NCBI GenBank assembly: GCA_009786575.1
Contig: WQRV01000010.1
Location: 1 to 34,981 of the forward strand
Origin: Chitinispirillia bacterium
GTDB taxonomy: Bacteria > Fibrobacterota > Chitinivibrionia > Chitinivibrionales > Chitinispirillaceae
Direction: 5' to 3'
Length of the DNA: 34,981 bases
Of this stretch, positions 26,359-34,693 are shown one piece after another. Numbering within the stretch: position 1 is the first letter of the stretch; each line of letters begins with the position of its first letter. The position numbers and the translations under genes are program-made. Below the pieces are notes generated by a model. That model saw only the letters and a list, made by a program, of their open reading frames with translations, did not search any database and was not told where the DNA came from.

Positions 26359-27702
26359 TCATTCCGCGTAGAGGTCGTAGTCGCTCGCGCCTATGATTCT
26401 GGCGGGCAGGATTTGGCCTGTTTCGTAGCTGCCCGACCTGATGAAGACGCGGCCGTCAACTTCCGGGGCGTCGCCTTTTGTCCGCCCCTCATAATTAAAA
26501 TCGGGGTCATCGCTTATTCTGTCTATGATAATCTCCGTCTGGCTGCCCACTTTTGATTCGAGGATTTCGCGGCTGATTTCCTGCTGGGCCGACATCAGCT
26601 CTTCGCACCTTCTTTGCACGGTATTTGCGCGCGGGCGGCCCGGCATTGCGTATGCGGGGGTGCCCTCTTCGGGGGAGAAGGGGAAGACGCCCAATTTGTC
26701 GAAGCGTACGGCCTGTATAAATCGCGTCAGCTCGCCGAACTCTTTTTCAGTTTCGCCGGGGAACCCTGCGATGAATGACGTGCGGATCGTCGCGCCGTCC
26801 GCGTATTTTCTTATCCTGTCAATCATGGCATTGATGCCGCCCGACAGCGGCTGGCGGTTCATCGCGGTCAGTATATTGTCGTTTATGTGCTGCAGCGGGA
26901 TGTCAAAATACCGGCAGAGCCTGCTTTCGGACGCTATCAGTTTCAGCAGGTCGTCGCTTACCAATTGCGGGTGCAGGTACATCATCCTTATCCACGGGAA
27001 AGCGGTGCCTTTCAGCAATGATTCTAACAGGCGGACGAGGTTTGTGCCGATGTCCCTCCCGTAAAATGAGGTATCCTGTGCGACTAATATCAGTTCCCTA
27101 GTGCCCTGCCCGTAGAGCCACTTTGCTTCTTGCATTATATCGTCTATTCCCCGGCTCCTGAAGTTCCCCCGGATAGACGGTATGACGCAGAACGAGCATT
27201 TGTGTGAGCACCCTTCCGCTATCTTAAGGTACTGGGTTGACAGCGGTTCGGAGAGTATTCTTTTGAAAGATTTTTTAGGTTGAGAAATGCCGTTAATTGG
27301 CATTGATTGGGGTGATTCGTGCGCATCTTTGTTTTTAGCTGAGAAATTTTCTGCCAGGCCGGATAAGAGGTTTTCCCAGTCGTCAACCCCGGCCCATACA
27401 TCTACCTCCGGCAGCTGTTCTTTGACAAAGTCACGGTAGCGCTGGGAGAAGCAGCCGCTTACGATCAGCGTTTTGCACTGTCCCTTCTTGCGCAGTTCGG
27501 CCATTTCGAGTACGGTTTCTACTGCCTCTTCCTGGGCTTCTTTTATGAACGCGCAGGTATTGACTATGATGATGCCGGCGGCGGAGGCGTCTTCTGTGAT
27601 TTCGAATCCGTTAGAGGCGAAGAGCGCGAGGATGCGCTCTCCGTCGATTTGGTTTTTGCTGCAGCCGAGGTTTTGGATGGCCGCTGTTTTTTTACCGCTC
27701 AC
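26359..27702 (-). CDS. rimO: Ribosomal protein S12 methylthiotransferase
   Basis: Radical-SAM enzyme that adds a methylthio group to an Asp of ribosomal protein S12. 447 residues. The N-terminal UPF0004 domain has cluster cysteines in NLGCSKNQID, NTCAF and VSGCFSQRY. The radical-SAM CxxxCxxC is in CSHKCSFCVIP, and a C-terminal TRAM domain contains GRTKGDAPEVDGRVFI. LGCSKN-D identifies RimO rather than MiaB. A Lys/Ser-rich insertion (~135-165) links the first two domains. The start is GTG (27702), overlapping the stop of the upstream SPOR lipoprotein gene (GTGA), so translation is coupled. The C-terminus lies just beyond the putative RNA locus terminator, convergent with it. Confidence 0.95.
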   Translation of the reverse strand: MSGKKTAAIQNLGCSKNQIDGERILALFASNGFEITEDASAAGIIIVNTCAFIKEAQEEAVETVLEMAELRKKGQCKTLIVSGCFSQRYRDFVKEQLPEVDVWAGVDDWENLLSGLAENFSAKNKDAHESPQSMPINGISQPKKSFKRILSEPLSTQYLKIAEGCSHKCSFCVIPSIRGNFRSRGIDDIMQEAKWLYGQGTRELILVAQDTSFYGRDIGTNLVRLLESLLKGTAFPWIRMMYLHPQLVSDDLLKLIASESRLCRYFDIPLQHINDNILTAMNRQPLSGGINAMIDRIRKYADGATIRTSFIAGFPGETEKEFGELTRFIQAVRFDKLGVFPFSPEEGTPAYAMPGRPRANTVQRRCEELMSAQQEISREILESKVGSQTEIIIDRISDDPDFNYEGRTKGDAPEVDGRVFIRSGSYETGQILPARIIGASDYDLYAE

Positions 27703-28532
27703 CAGTCATCCGATCCCCATTCGTCCTTTGAGTTCTTCTTCGCCGGCTGGGGAGGCGGAGGGGGGTTGGCCGTAGAGGGCGTATGGGCGGGTTTAGCCGC
27801 GGGTGCCGGTGCCGGATTAGTGGGAGGCGGAGGCGGTGGTGCTGCATGTGCCGCCGGTGCCGGATGCGGCTGGGCGGGTTGTGCAGCGGGTGCCGGCGCA
27901 GACGCCGGTGCAGGGGCGGCCTGATACTGCTGGGCGGGGGCGCCCGTGCCGAAGCCTGAGCCTTTTACGCCCACGTCGTCGTTGGACTTCCTGTCTACCC
28001 AGTAGTCGTACCCGGCGGGCCGCAGCGCGGCTTCACCGAAGTCCCTCGCTTCCGACATCCCGCTGAAACCGCCAACGCGGACGCGGAAGAATACGCCGAA
28101 CAGGTCGGGGGTCGGGTTATGAACCGTGGCCACGTAGGCGGGGTAGCCCATGCCCTTCAGCTTTTTAACTAACCTGTTTGCCCCGGGCTCCGACGCGGTG
28201 GAGAGTATCTGCACCACATAGCGGCCTGAGGGGTTGAAACTCCACGTTCCGCCGCCGGCGCTGCCGGACGGCAGCGCCGCCCCGGCTCCCATGTGACGGC
28301 GGACGGGCTCGGCGGCCCCCGTTTTTGCCGTGGGGATAGATTCAGCCGCGGCCTTCTTGGAGTCGCTGATGTAAAATTCGTCAAAAATGTCGGAGGCTTT
28401 CTTCGACGGGGCAGACTCCGGTCTGGGCGGAACTTGGTCCTCGTCCTCGGCCGTCTCCTTCTTGTTACAGCCCGCTAACGCCAGCGCGGCAATCGCGGCG
28501 GCTGCGATAAAGTACTTCGTTTTTAGTGACAT
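27699..28532 (-). CDS. SPOR-domain lipoprotein
   Basis: Envelope lipoprotein of 277 residues, expected to bind denuded septal peptidoglycan through its SPOR domain. I start at MSLKTKYF, which AAAGGA precedes by 6 bases; the track frame adds five residues (two further ATG codons). Lipobox LALAGC, Cys22. A Glu/Ser/Pro-rich linker follows. The SPOR domain (~102-185) reads GRYVVQILSTASEPGANRLVKKLKGMGYPAYVATV...FFRVRVGGFSGMSEARDFGEAAL...YDYWV. Unusually, SPOR is internal: a ~90-residue Pro/Ala-rich tail (APAPASAPAPAAQ..., PPPPPPTNPAPAP) and an acidic end (DEWGSDDW) follow it. Own promoter just after hisB; the stop overlaps the rimO GTG. Confidence 0.88.
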   Translation of the reverse strand: MSLKTKYFIAAAAIAALALAGCNKKETAEDEDQVPPRPESAPSKKASDIFDEFYISDSKKAAAESIPTAKTGAAEPVRRHMGAGAALPSGSAGGGTWSFNPSGRYVVQILSTASEPGANRLVKKLKGMGYPAYVATVHNPTPDLFGVFFRVRVGGFSGMSEARDFGEAALRPAGYDYWVDRKSNDDVGVKGSGFGTGAPAQQYQAAPAPASAPAPAAQPAQPHPAPAAHAAPPPPPPTNPAPAPAAKPAHTPSTANPPPPPQPAKKNSKDEWGSDDW

Positions 28533-28561
28533 GGTCATTCCTTTCATTGGCCAATATAATA

Positions 28562-28591
28562 AAAATAATAAAAGATTATTGGCAATGTCAA
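28562..28591 (-). promoter_or_regulatory. Probable promoter of the SPOR-lipoprotein/rimO operon
   Basis: On the minus strand, perfect TTGACA (28591-28586) lies immediately after the hisB stop codon, followed after 17 or 18 bases by TTATTT/TATTTT. An AT-rich leader of about 30 bases then leads to the start. Confidence 0.55.
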
Positions 28592-28598
28592 CTTTTTT

Positions 28599-29198
28599 TT
28601 AAATAACGCCCTTCGTGCTCGGCAGGGAGTCCGCCGCACGGGCGTTGATTTCACACGCTTCCGAGAGCGCCCGCCCAAACGCCTTGAACACCGCCTCAAG
28701 CGAATGGTGGCTGTTCCGGCCCCGCAAAAGGTCGATATGCACGGTCGCGGAGCAGTGGTCGCAGAACGACTTGAAGAAGTCCTCCGCAAGGTCGCACTCG
28801 AAATCGTTGATCCTCCGGTCGGTCAGAGGGACCGAGTAAATCAGGTTCGGGCGCCCCGAAATGTCGAGGCAGACCCGCGCCAGAGACTCGTCCATGGGCA
28901 CGTGCGCCGACCCGTAGCGCCGGATACCCCGCATATCCCCCAAAGCCTCCCGAAACGCCTGCCCGAGGCAGATGCCGATGTCCTCCGCGCTGTGGTGGAA
29001 GTCCACGTGCGTGTCGCCGTTGCAGGCAAGGCTCAGGTTGAACAGCCCGTGCCGCGCAAAGAGCGCCAGCATGTGGTCCATGAACCCGTTGCCGGACTGA
29101 ATATTGTTGTCAACCGCCGCATCCCCGTCGATCGTAAGGTCAAGGCTGATGTCGGTCTCCTTCGTCGTACGGACGACGTTTGCTTCGCGAATGCCCAT
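28599..29198 (-). CDS. hisB: Imidazoleglycerol-phosphate dehydratase
   Basis: Mn-dependent dehydration of imidazole-glycerol phosphate to imidazole-acetol phosphate, step before HisC in histidine synthesis. 199 residues, the monofunctional form (no phosphatase domain). Motifs: GNGFMDHMLALFARHG, DTHVDFHHSAEDIGICLGQAF, FCDHCSATVHIDLLRGRNSHHSLEAVFKAFGRAL, the His/Glu-rich metal-binding segments. Its ATG follows the hisC stop by one base, so hisC-hisB are cotranscribed and coupled. Confidence 0.96.
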   Translation of the reverse strand: MGIREANVVRTTKETDISLDLTIDGDAAVDNNIQSGNGFMDHMLALFARHGLFNLSLACNGDTHVDFHHSAEDIGICLGQAFREALGDMRGIRRYGSAHVPMDESLARVCLDISGRPNLIYSVPLTDRRINDFECDLAEDFFKSFCDHCSATVHIDLLRGRNSHHSLEAVFKAFGRALSEACEINARAADSLPSTKGVI

Positions 29199-29199
29199 A

Positions 29200-30312
29200 T
29201 TAATTGCCCCGGTTAAAAAATTTATCTATCGACTCACGTAATTTCAAATTTTCTTCCTTTGTCCCCACGCTTATCCTCAAACAATTCTCAAGCAGCGGGT
29301 AAGACGACACGTCCCGCACCAAAATCCCGTCTCCCCGCAAATGGCCGAACAATTCCTGCTTTTTGGGCGTGCGGACGAGGATGAAGTTCGCCTCGCTGGG
29401 GTAGACTTTGCCGAACGGTTTGGTTTTGAGGTATTGGTACAGGCTGTCCCGCTCGTCAACAAGCATTTTGACGGTATCTTTGACTATTGACACATTATTA
29501 AGGATGGTTGACGCCGCGTGTTCGGTGAAGAAGTTGATGTTGTAGGGGAGCTTGATCTTGTTGATCTCGGTGATCAGGTCCGCGTTGCCGATCATGTACC
29601 CTAACCGCAGCCCCGCCCCGGCCATTGCCTTGGAGAATGTGCGCGTGACGATTAAATTGGGGTAATCCGCCAGCAGTTTGACCCCGTCGAACCCTCCGAA
29701 CTCCATGTAAGCCTGATCAAAGATGCATATCCCGGTATGCGCGTCAAGTATCCCCCGCAGGTCATCTTCCGCAATAACATTTCCCACAGGGTTGTTGGGG
29801 GAGCAGATGACGAGGATCGCCCCGGGGTTGCCGGCCGCGGCTTTTTTGATGCCGCAGGCATCGTACTGTAAATCTTCGGTCAGGCTGACGTTCACCGCTT
29901 TTGCCCCCATCCCCTCGGCCAGCAGCCGGTAGACGGTGAAGGTGGGCTGGCAGATGATGACGGATTTGGCCTTGGCCGCGAACGAGAGGAGCAGTACGAG
30001 GAGCATCTCGTTGGAGCCGTTCCCGACAATCACGTTTTCCGCGCTTATTTCGCCCCCGCCGGCGTGCCTTGCCAGCGCCGCCCGGAGTTCTTCGGGGATG
30101 AAGTTGGGGTACCGGTTCCACGGCCGCCGCACAAAAAAATCCGCCGCTGCCCGCTTAACGTCTTGCGGCCAGTCGCACGGATTTTCGTTCTGGTTGAGCT
30201 TGATACCGCACTCTTCGGGCGTAAGGTGGTACGCCTTGAGGGCGCGGACGCTGTCGTTGACGAGCGTAACGGCCTGTTCAGATTTTTGTTTTTGCTTCGT
30301 CTGCGTCGGCAT
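29200..30312 (-). CDS. hisC: Histidinol-phosphate aminotransferase
   Basis: PLP-dependent aminotransferase converting imidazole-acetol phosphate to histidinol phosphate. 370 residues, class I/II fold. Motifs: LNQNENPCDWP (substrate-side), RYPNFIPEELRAAL, GNGSNEML, CSPNNPVGNVI, FDQAYMEF, PLP-lysine segment TRTFSKAMAGAGLRLGY and the C-terminal Arg motif LRISVGT. The N-terminus overlaps by 35 bases the end of an upstream 55-codon membrane-protein gene in another frame, so it is probably translated by coupling; its own ribosome-binding site (AAGAAG) is weak. It is adjacent to hisB, which catalyses the preceding step, supporting HisC over other paralogous aminotransferases. Confidence 0.94.
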   Translation of the reverse strand: MPTQTKQKQKSEQAVTLVNDSVRALKAYHLTPEECGIKLNQNENPCDWPQDVKRAAADFFVRRPWNRYPNFIPEELRAALARHAGGGEISAENVIVGNGSNEMLLVLLLSFAAKAKSVIICQPTFTVYRLLAEGMGAKAVNVSLTEDLQYDACGIKKAAAGNPGAILVICSPNNPVGNVIAEDDLRGILDAHTGICIFDQAYMEFGGFDGVKLLADYPNLIVTRTFSKAMAGAGLRLGYMIGNADLITEINKIKLPYNINFFTEHAASTILNNVSIVKDTVKMLVDERDSLYQYLKTKPFGKVYPSEANFILVRTPKKQELFGHLRGDGILVRDVSSYPLLENCLRISVGTKEENLKLRESIDKFFNRGN

Positions 30313-30445
30313 AACGCTTCTTGACCCTCTCTGCCAGTTCTATTGTCACCTTTTCGATTTCGTTCAGTTCAATGGTGAGGTAGAATACCAGAGCTATGGA
30401 ACCGAGAAAGGCACCCACAAACAGTATTACCCAGAAAAATAGCAT
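30278..30445 (-). CDS. Small single-pass membrane protein overlapping hisC
   Basis: A 55-residue frame below the ORF-track cutoff: MLFFWVILFVGAFLGSIALVFYLTIELNEIEKVTIELAERVKKRYADADEAKTKI. Residues 2-24 form a strong transmembrane helix, followed by an amphipathic charged helix (ELNEIEKVTIELAERVKKRY), a sensible membrane-anchored coiled-coil layout. GGGGG lies 6 bases before the ATG. It is the first gene of the hisC-hisB transcript and its end overlaps the hisC start by 35 bases. No family recognised; the layout is like small divisome or scaffold proteins but nothing more can be said. Confidence 0.6.
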   Translation of the reverse strand: MLFFWVILFVGAFLGSIALVFYLTIELNEIEKVTIELAERVKKRYADADEAKTKI

Positions 30446-30642
30446 CACAACCCCCGCTTGGTTTTGAGTGGAATCTCGCCCGGAGCTTTGGCCCTCACCG
30501 CTATAAATATAATTTATTGCCGGACAAAAATGCTAATTAATTGAATTTATAGCAACTTTCGCCTCTGCCATTGATTATTTTTATATCGTGCGGCCGCTCC
30601 GGCGCCGTCATATATACTGATACGTGTTCGGTAGGATAATTA

Positions 30643-30671
30643 TTGATACACATTTACCAATATCGTAGAAT
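30643..30671 (+). promoter_or_regulatory. Sigma70-type promoter of the M16 peptidase gene
   Basis: TTGATA (30643-30648), exactly 17 bases, then TAGAAT (30666-30671), 54 bases before the start codon. Confidence 0.6.
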
Positions 30672-30724
30672 TTTGCCGGTATTGTGTAAAAAAACGGACT
30701 TTTTTCGGGAAAAGGCGGTTAATT

Positions 30725-33706
30725 ATGGCGAAAGTGCCGGTTCAGGGGATAAAAAACGGCGAAATCATCGGCGGGTTCAGGTTAGAGCGGATAGTGGAGA
30801 TACCAGAGCTGCGGTCCTCGGCGTACCAGTTCGTCCACGGGAAGACGGGCGCGCGCCTTATTCATTTATATAACGACGACGCCAACAACCTCTTTTCCAT
30901 CGCCTTCCGCACGCCCGTCTCCGACAGCACCGGCGTGCCGCACATCCTCGAGCACTCGGTACTGTGCGGTTCTAAGAAGTTCCCGGTCAAAGACCCCTTC
31001 CAGGAGATGCTGAAAGGGTCGCTGCAGACCTTCCTCAACGCCATGACCTACCCCGACAAGACCGTCTACCCGGTATCGTCCCAGGTCGAGAAGGACTTTT
31101 ACAACCTCGTAGACGTCTACTGCGACGCCACCCTGAACCCGCTCCTCACCGAAAATACCTTCTATCAGGAGGGGTGGCACTACGATCTGGAGGATGAAAA
31201 CGGCCCCGTGGGCATCAAGGGGATAGTCTACAACGAGATGAAGGGCGTTTTCTCCGACTTTTCGAGCGTTGTTGGGCGGGAGATCCTCTCAAAGCTCTTC
31301 TCCGACACCTCGTACGTCCACGAGAGCGGCGGCGATCCGGAGCATATCCCGGAGCTGACTTACAGGCAGTTTAAGGATTTCCACAGGCGGTTCTACCACC
31401 CCTCCAACTCGTTTATCTTCATATACGGGAACCTCCCGTCCGAAAAGACGCTGAATTTTATCAACGATAAATACCTGTCGGCGTTTGATATGCTGCCTAT
31501 CGACTCATCGGTCAAACCGCAGCTCCCGTGGAGCGGCCCCCGCACGCTCTCCATAGAGGCCCCCGCTTCCGAAGAGGACGACGGCACGGCTTCCGTAATC
31601 TGCGCGTGGATAGTCGGCGATACCACCGACCCGGTCGCCGTCTTTACCGGCTCAATCCTCTCAAGCTACCTCCTGTCAACCGAAAGCTCGCCCTTAAAGC
31701 GCGCGCTCGTAGATTCGGGGCTGGGCGAGGACCTCGACGACCTTAGCATGTTCGACTCCGACCTGGCGCAGTTAGTCTTCATGGCCGGCCTGAGGAAGAC
31801 GAAGCCGGAGCACGCCGGCGCGGTGCTCGACATCATCATAAACACCCTCAAAAAAGAGGCTGAAAACGGCCTCGACAAGGACCTTATCGAGGGCGCGATG
31901 CGGCAGGCAGAGTTCAGTCTGCGTGAGATCATCGGCGGGCACTACCCCTACAATTTGCGCCTGGGCGACAGGTGCTACCGCTCGTGGATCAACGGCGGCG
32001 ACCCGTTCGCGCTGCTGGCGTTCGAGGAGCCGATCAATACCATCAAGGCGGGCATGGCAAAGGGCGGGCACTTCGAACGGTTCATCAAAGAGAAATTTCT
32101 CGGCAACCCCCACCGGCTGCACATTGTGGCTACCGCCTCTGCGGAGAAGGGGAAGAAGCTTGAGGAGTTCACCGAGGCGCAGGCCGGGCGGCTGACGTCG
32201 GCGTTTACCGACGGCGACAAGCGGCGCTGCCTTGAGCTGACCGCCGCGCTGCGGGAGCAGCAGGCCGCGCCGCCGTCGCCCGAGGCGCTGGCCACCCTGC
32301 CCTCCATAAATAAGTCCGACCTGCCGAAAAATGGGCGGACGGTGCCCGTTGACAGGGGAAATCTGGGCGGTGTGCAGCTGATAACGCACCCCATCTTCAC
32401 ATCGGGCATCGCCTATCTCGACATAGGCTTCGATTTCTGCGGCGTCCCGCCCAACCTGCTCCCGTACATCCCGCTCTACCTCGAACTGCTCACACGGTGC
32501 GGCGCGGCGGGGCACTCTTACGAGGATATGGCGAAGCGGATCTCCCTCTCTACCGGCGGGATAGACGCGTCGGTCTCGTGCAAGACGAAGATCGGCACTT
32601 CCGACGGCCTCTTCCTCGTGGGATTCATCCACGGCAAGGCCCTCGAATCGCGCTTCGGCGAGATGCTCGGCATTTGGGAAGACCTGCTGCTCAGCCCGGA
32701 ACTAACGAACAGGAAGCTCGTAAAGGACCTGCTGCTCGAGGGGCGGAACGCGCTGAACTCGTCGGTGATACACGCCGGCCACAGTTTCGCGGTTACGAGC
32801 GCGTCGTCGCGGCTTTCGAGGAGCCGTTTGAAGGATGAAATACTGGGGGGGGTAACGCAGCTGCGCTTTTTAGACGCCATCGTCAAGAAAGAGGAGTACG
32901 GCGAGGCCGAAGATGCCTGCGTAAAGCTGCATGAATTCCTGATCAACCGCAGCACCTGCGTAGTCTCGATGACTGCCAACGACCCCTCGAAATTCACCGG
33001 GCAGATAGAGAAGCTTATTGGCAGGCTGCCGTCTCGGGAGAGGGCGGGGGAGAGCAGCTACGACAACTCCGCCGGTGCCGCCGGAAGCGCCGCGGTCTTT
33101 GATTCCGTGCAGAAGAACCTTGGCGTAGAGATCAACTCCGCCGTGAACTTCGCCGCCCGCGCCTGGAAAATACACGGCCTCACCGCCGGCGAGAAGGGCC
33201 TGCTATTCCTGCTGGCCCGCAACCTCTCGACCGGCTACCTGTGGGACAAGATCCGCGTGGAGGGCGGGGCCTACGGCGGCTCGGCCGGCATGTCTACCTG
33301 CCACCCCATCTTCTCCTGCTCGTCTTACCGCGACCCCAACCTCGAAGGCACGCTCGCGCACTTTACGAAGGGGCTCGAAGAGGTCGCCGGCCTCATAGAC
33401 AGGGAAAAGGTAGACCAGAGCATAGTAGGCGCTATCGGCAAGATAGACCACCCGAAAAACCCGCACAGCCTCGGCCTCGGCGAAACGATGGACATCCTGA
33501 CCGGGTACACCGCCGAGTACCAGCAGGAACTGAGGGACGCGCTTCTGGGCGCTACGCCGGAAGACATGAAGCGGATAGCGGAGAAGGTTTTGGCGTCCAA
33601 AGAGTCGGCGGTCACGGTACTCGGCTCGGCGGCGGCGTTCGACAAGGCGGCGGCAAGCGGGGCCCAATTCGACAGGGAGAAACTGCTGCAGGATATAAAT
33701 TGTTGA
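30725..33706 (+). CDS. M16C (PreP-like) zinc metallopeptidase
   Basis: Large oligopeptidase of 993 residues, the normal size of presequence-protease-like M16C enzymes, which degrade short peptides inside a closed chamber. The inverted zinc motif HxxEH is HILEH (His73, Glu76, His77), in the family sequence GVPHILEHSVLCGSKKFPVKDPF. The third ligand Glu is in YNEMKGVFSD. MTYPDKTVYPVSS and the C-terminal half RVEGGAYGGSAG (substrate-binding R/Y region) are also family features. There is no signal peptide, so it is cytoplasmic. It has its own promoter. Peptide recycling is the inferred role; a processing function for a specific substrate cannot be excluded. Confidence 0.93.
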   Translation: MAKVPVQGIKNGEIIGGFRLERIVEIPELRSSAYQFVHGKTGARLIHLYNDDANNLFSIAFRTPVSDSTGVPHILEHSVLCGSKKFPVKDPFQEMLKGSLQTFLNAMTYPDKTVYPVSSQVEKDFYNLVDVYCDATLNPLLTENTFYQEGWHYDLEDENGPVGIKGIVYNEMKGVFSDFSSVVGREILSKLFSDTSYVHESGGDPEHIPELTYRQFKDFHRRFYHPSNSFIFIYGNLPSEKTLNFINDKYLSAFDMLPIDSSVKPQLPWSGPRTLSIEAPASEEDDGTASVICAWIVGDTTDPVAVFTGSILSSYLLSTESSPLKRALVDSGLGEDLDDLSMFDSDLAQLVFMAGLRKTKPEHAGAVLDIIINTLKKEAENGLDKDLIEGAMRQAEFSLREIIGGHYPYNLRLGDRCYRSWINGGDPFALLAFEEPINTIKAGMAKGGHFERFIKEKFLGNPHRLHIVATASAEKGKKLEEFTEAQAGRLTSAFTDGDKRRCLELTAALREQQAAPPSPEALATLPSINKSDLPKNGRTVPVDRGNLGGVQLITHPIFTSGIAYLDIGFDFCGVPPNLLPYIPLYLELLTRCGAAGHSYEDMAKRISLSTGGIDASVSCKTKIGTSDGLFLVGFIHGKALESRFGEMLGIWEDLLLSPELTNRKLVKDLLLEGRNALNSSVIHAGHSFAVTSASSRLSRSRLKDEILGGVTQLRFLDAIVKKEEYGEAEDACVKLHEFLINRSTCVVSMTANDPSKFTGQIEKLIGRLPSRERAGESSYDNSAGAAGSAAVFDSVQKNLGVEINSAVNFAARAWKIHGLTAGEKGLLFLLARNLSTGYLWDKIRVEGGAYGGSAGMSTCHPIFSCSSYRDPNLEGTLAHFTKGLEEVAGLIDREKVDQSIVGAIGKIDHPKNPHSLGLGETMDILTGYTAEYQQELRDALLGATPEDMKRIAEKVLASKESAVTVLGSAAAFDKAAASGAQFDREKLLQDINC

Positions 33707-33719
33707 TAAAAATGCAGCA

Positions 33720-33749
33720 TTTACCGGTAAAAAATGGTACATTTATAGT
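33720..33749 (+). promoter_or_regulatory. Possible promoter of the LRR-protein gene
   Basis: TTTACC (33720-33725), 18 bases, then TATAGT (33744-33749), 46 bases before the start. Moderate match. Confidence 0.4.
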
Positions 33750-33794
33750 ATAGACGCAGTCTGTATACCATCAACACAACGAAAGGACAGCGCC

Positions 33795-34535
33795 ATGCGC
33801 TCAAAAACCCTTGTTTCATCGTTGACGCTGCTCGTTGCCCTGACGGCACTCCTCGCGGCGTCATTCGCGTCCCCCGCCTGTGCCCAGGACGACCGCGCAA
33901 CCGTACGGAAAATCCTCGACAAGGTCGGCCGCAAGGACGACAAGGTCGAAGACGTCGCCGATTTCAGCCGCGAGGGCCGGGTCATCAAGCTCAACCTCAC
34001 CCGCCGCGGGCTCTCCACCGAGCCCTTCAGCGAATTCCCGGCCGAGATCCTGCACCTCACCGCGCTCAAGGGGCTTCTGCTCAAGGGCAACTCCATTAAA
34101 TCCATCCCGCACGAGATCGGCAACCTCACCGGCCTTATCGAAATCGACCTCGCCAACAACACAGATATCGGCACGCTGCCGCCGTCTATGGGCAACCTGA
34201 CGAACCTTAAAAAATTAGACGTCCGCTTCTGCGGCCTCAGCACCCTGCCGTTCAGTTTCGGCAACCTCAAATCGCTTGAGATGCTGCAGCTGTGGGGCAA
34301 TTACTTTACAGATCTGCCGAGCTGCGTGACGGAGATGACGGCGCTAAAAGACCTGCACCTCAACAACAACAAAATCACCACGCTGCCGCCGGACATCGTC
34401 AAGATGCCGAACCTTACCTACATAGACGTACAGAGGAACAACATCTGCAACGTCGCGCCGACGGTAGACGCATGGCTGACGCACCTCAGCAAGGGGTGGA
34501 AGGACCACCAGTGGTGCGAGAATGTGAAGCATTAG
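33795..34535 (+). CDS. Secreted leucine-rich-repeat protein
   Basis: Exported 246-residue protein. Signal peptide at residues 1-30 (LVSSLTLLVALTALLAASFASPACA, cleavage after ACA). From about residue 65 to 225 there are about seven LRR units of ~23 residues, e.g. LKGLLLKGNSIKSIPHEIGNLTG, LIEIDLANNTDIGTLPPSMGNLTN, LKKLDVRFCGLSTLPFSFGNLKS, LEMLQLWGNYFTDLPSCVTEMTA and LKDLHLNNNKITTLPPDIVKMPN. It ends with a short cap containing a Cys pair (NICN...QWCENV). LRRs normally bind proteins; no enzymatic domain is present. Strong AAAGGA ribosome-binding site in a context (GAAAGGACAG) like that of gdhA. Monocistronic, followed by a large hairpin. Target unknown. Confidence 0.87.
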   Translation: MRSKTLVSSLTLLVALTALLAASFASPACAQDDRATVRKILDKVGRKDDKVEDVADFSREGRVIKLNLTRRGLSTEPFSEFPAEILHLTALKGLLLKGNSIKSIPHEIGNLTGLIEIDLANNTDIGTLPPSMGNLTNLKKLDVRFCGLSTLPFSFGNLKSLEMLQLWGNYFTDLPSCVTEMTALKDLHLNNNKITTLPPDIVKMPNLTYIDVQRNNICNVAPTVDAWLTHLSKGWKDHQWCENVKH

Positions 34536-34551
34536 GATAAATGGCATAGGG

Positions 34552-34609
34552 CAATGGGGTAAACCCCCTTGTCAGGAAATGGGATATGACAAGGGGATTT
34601 ATCCCATTG
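34552..34609. repeat. 23-bp imperfect inverted repeat after the LRR gene
   Basis: CAATGGGGTAAACCCCCTTGTCA (34552-34574) pairs with TGACAAGGGGATTTATCCCATTG (34587-34609) with only two non-Watson-Crick positions (both G-U capable) around a 12-base loop. No T-tract follows, so it is a palindromic element or RNA-stabilising hairpin rather than a classical terminator. The remaining bases to 34693 show nothing recognisable. Confidence 0.6.
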
Positions 34610-34693
34610 TGGTATTGGATAAATGATTATTTAGCGCGATAATGCCGTTGTAAAGGCGTTGCGTGTAACGCCCATTCGGCAGGGGGATACCCG

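Noticed and set aside
26141-26362. 73-codon minus-strand frame after rimO
   Set aside because: Overlaps the terminator hairpin and rimO end, no ribosome-binding site and no recognisable features.
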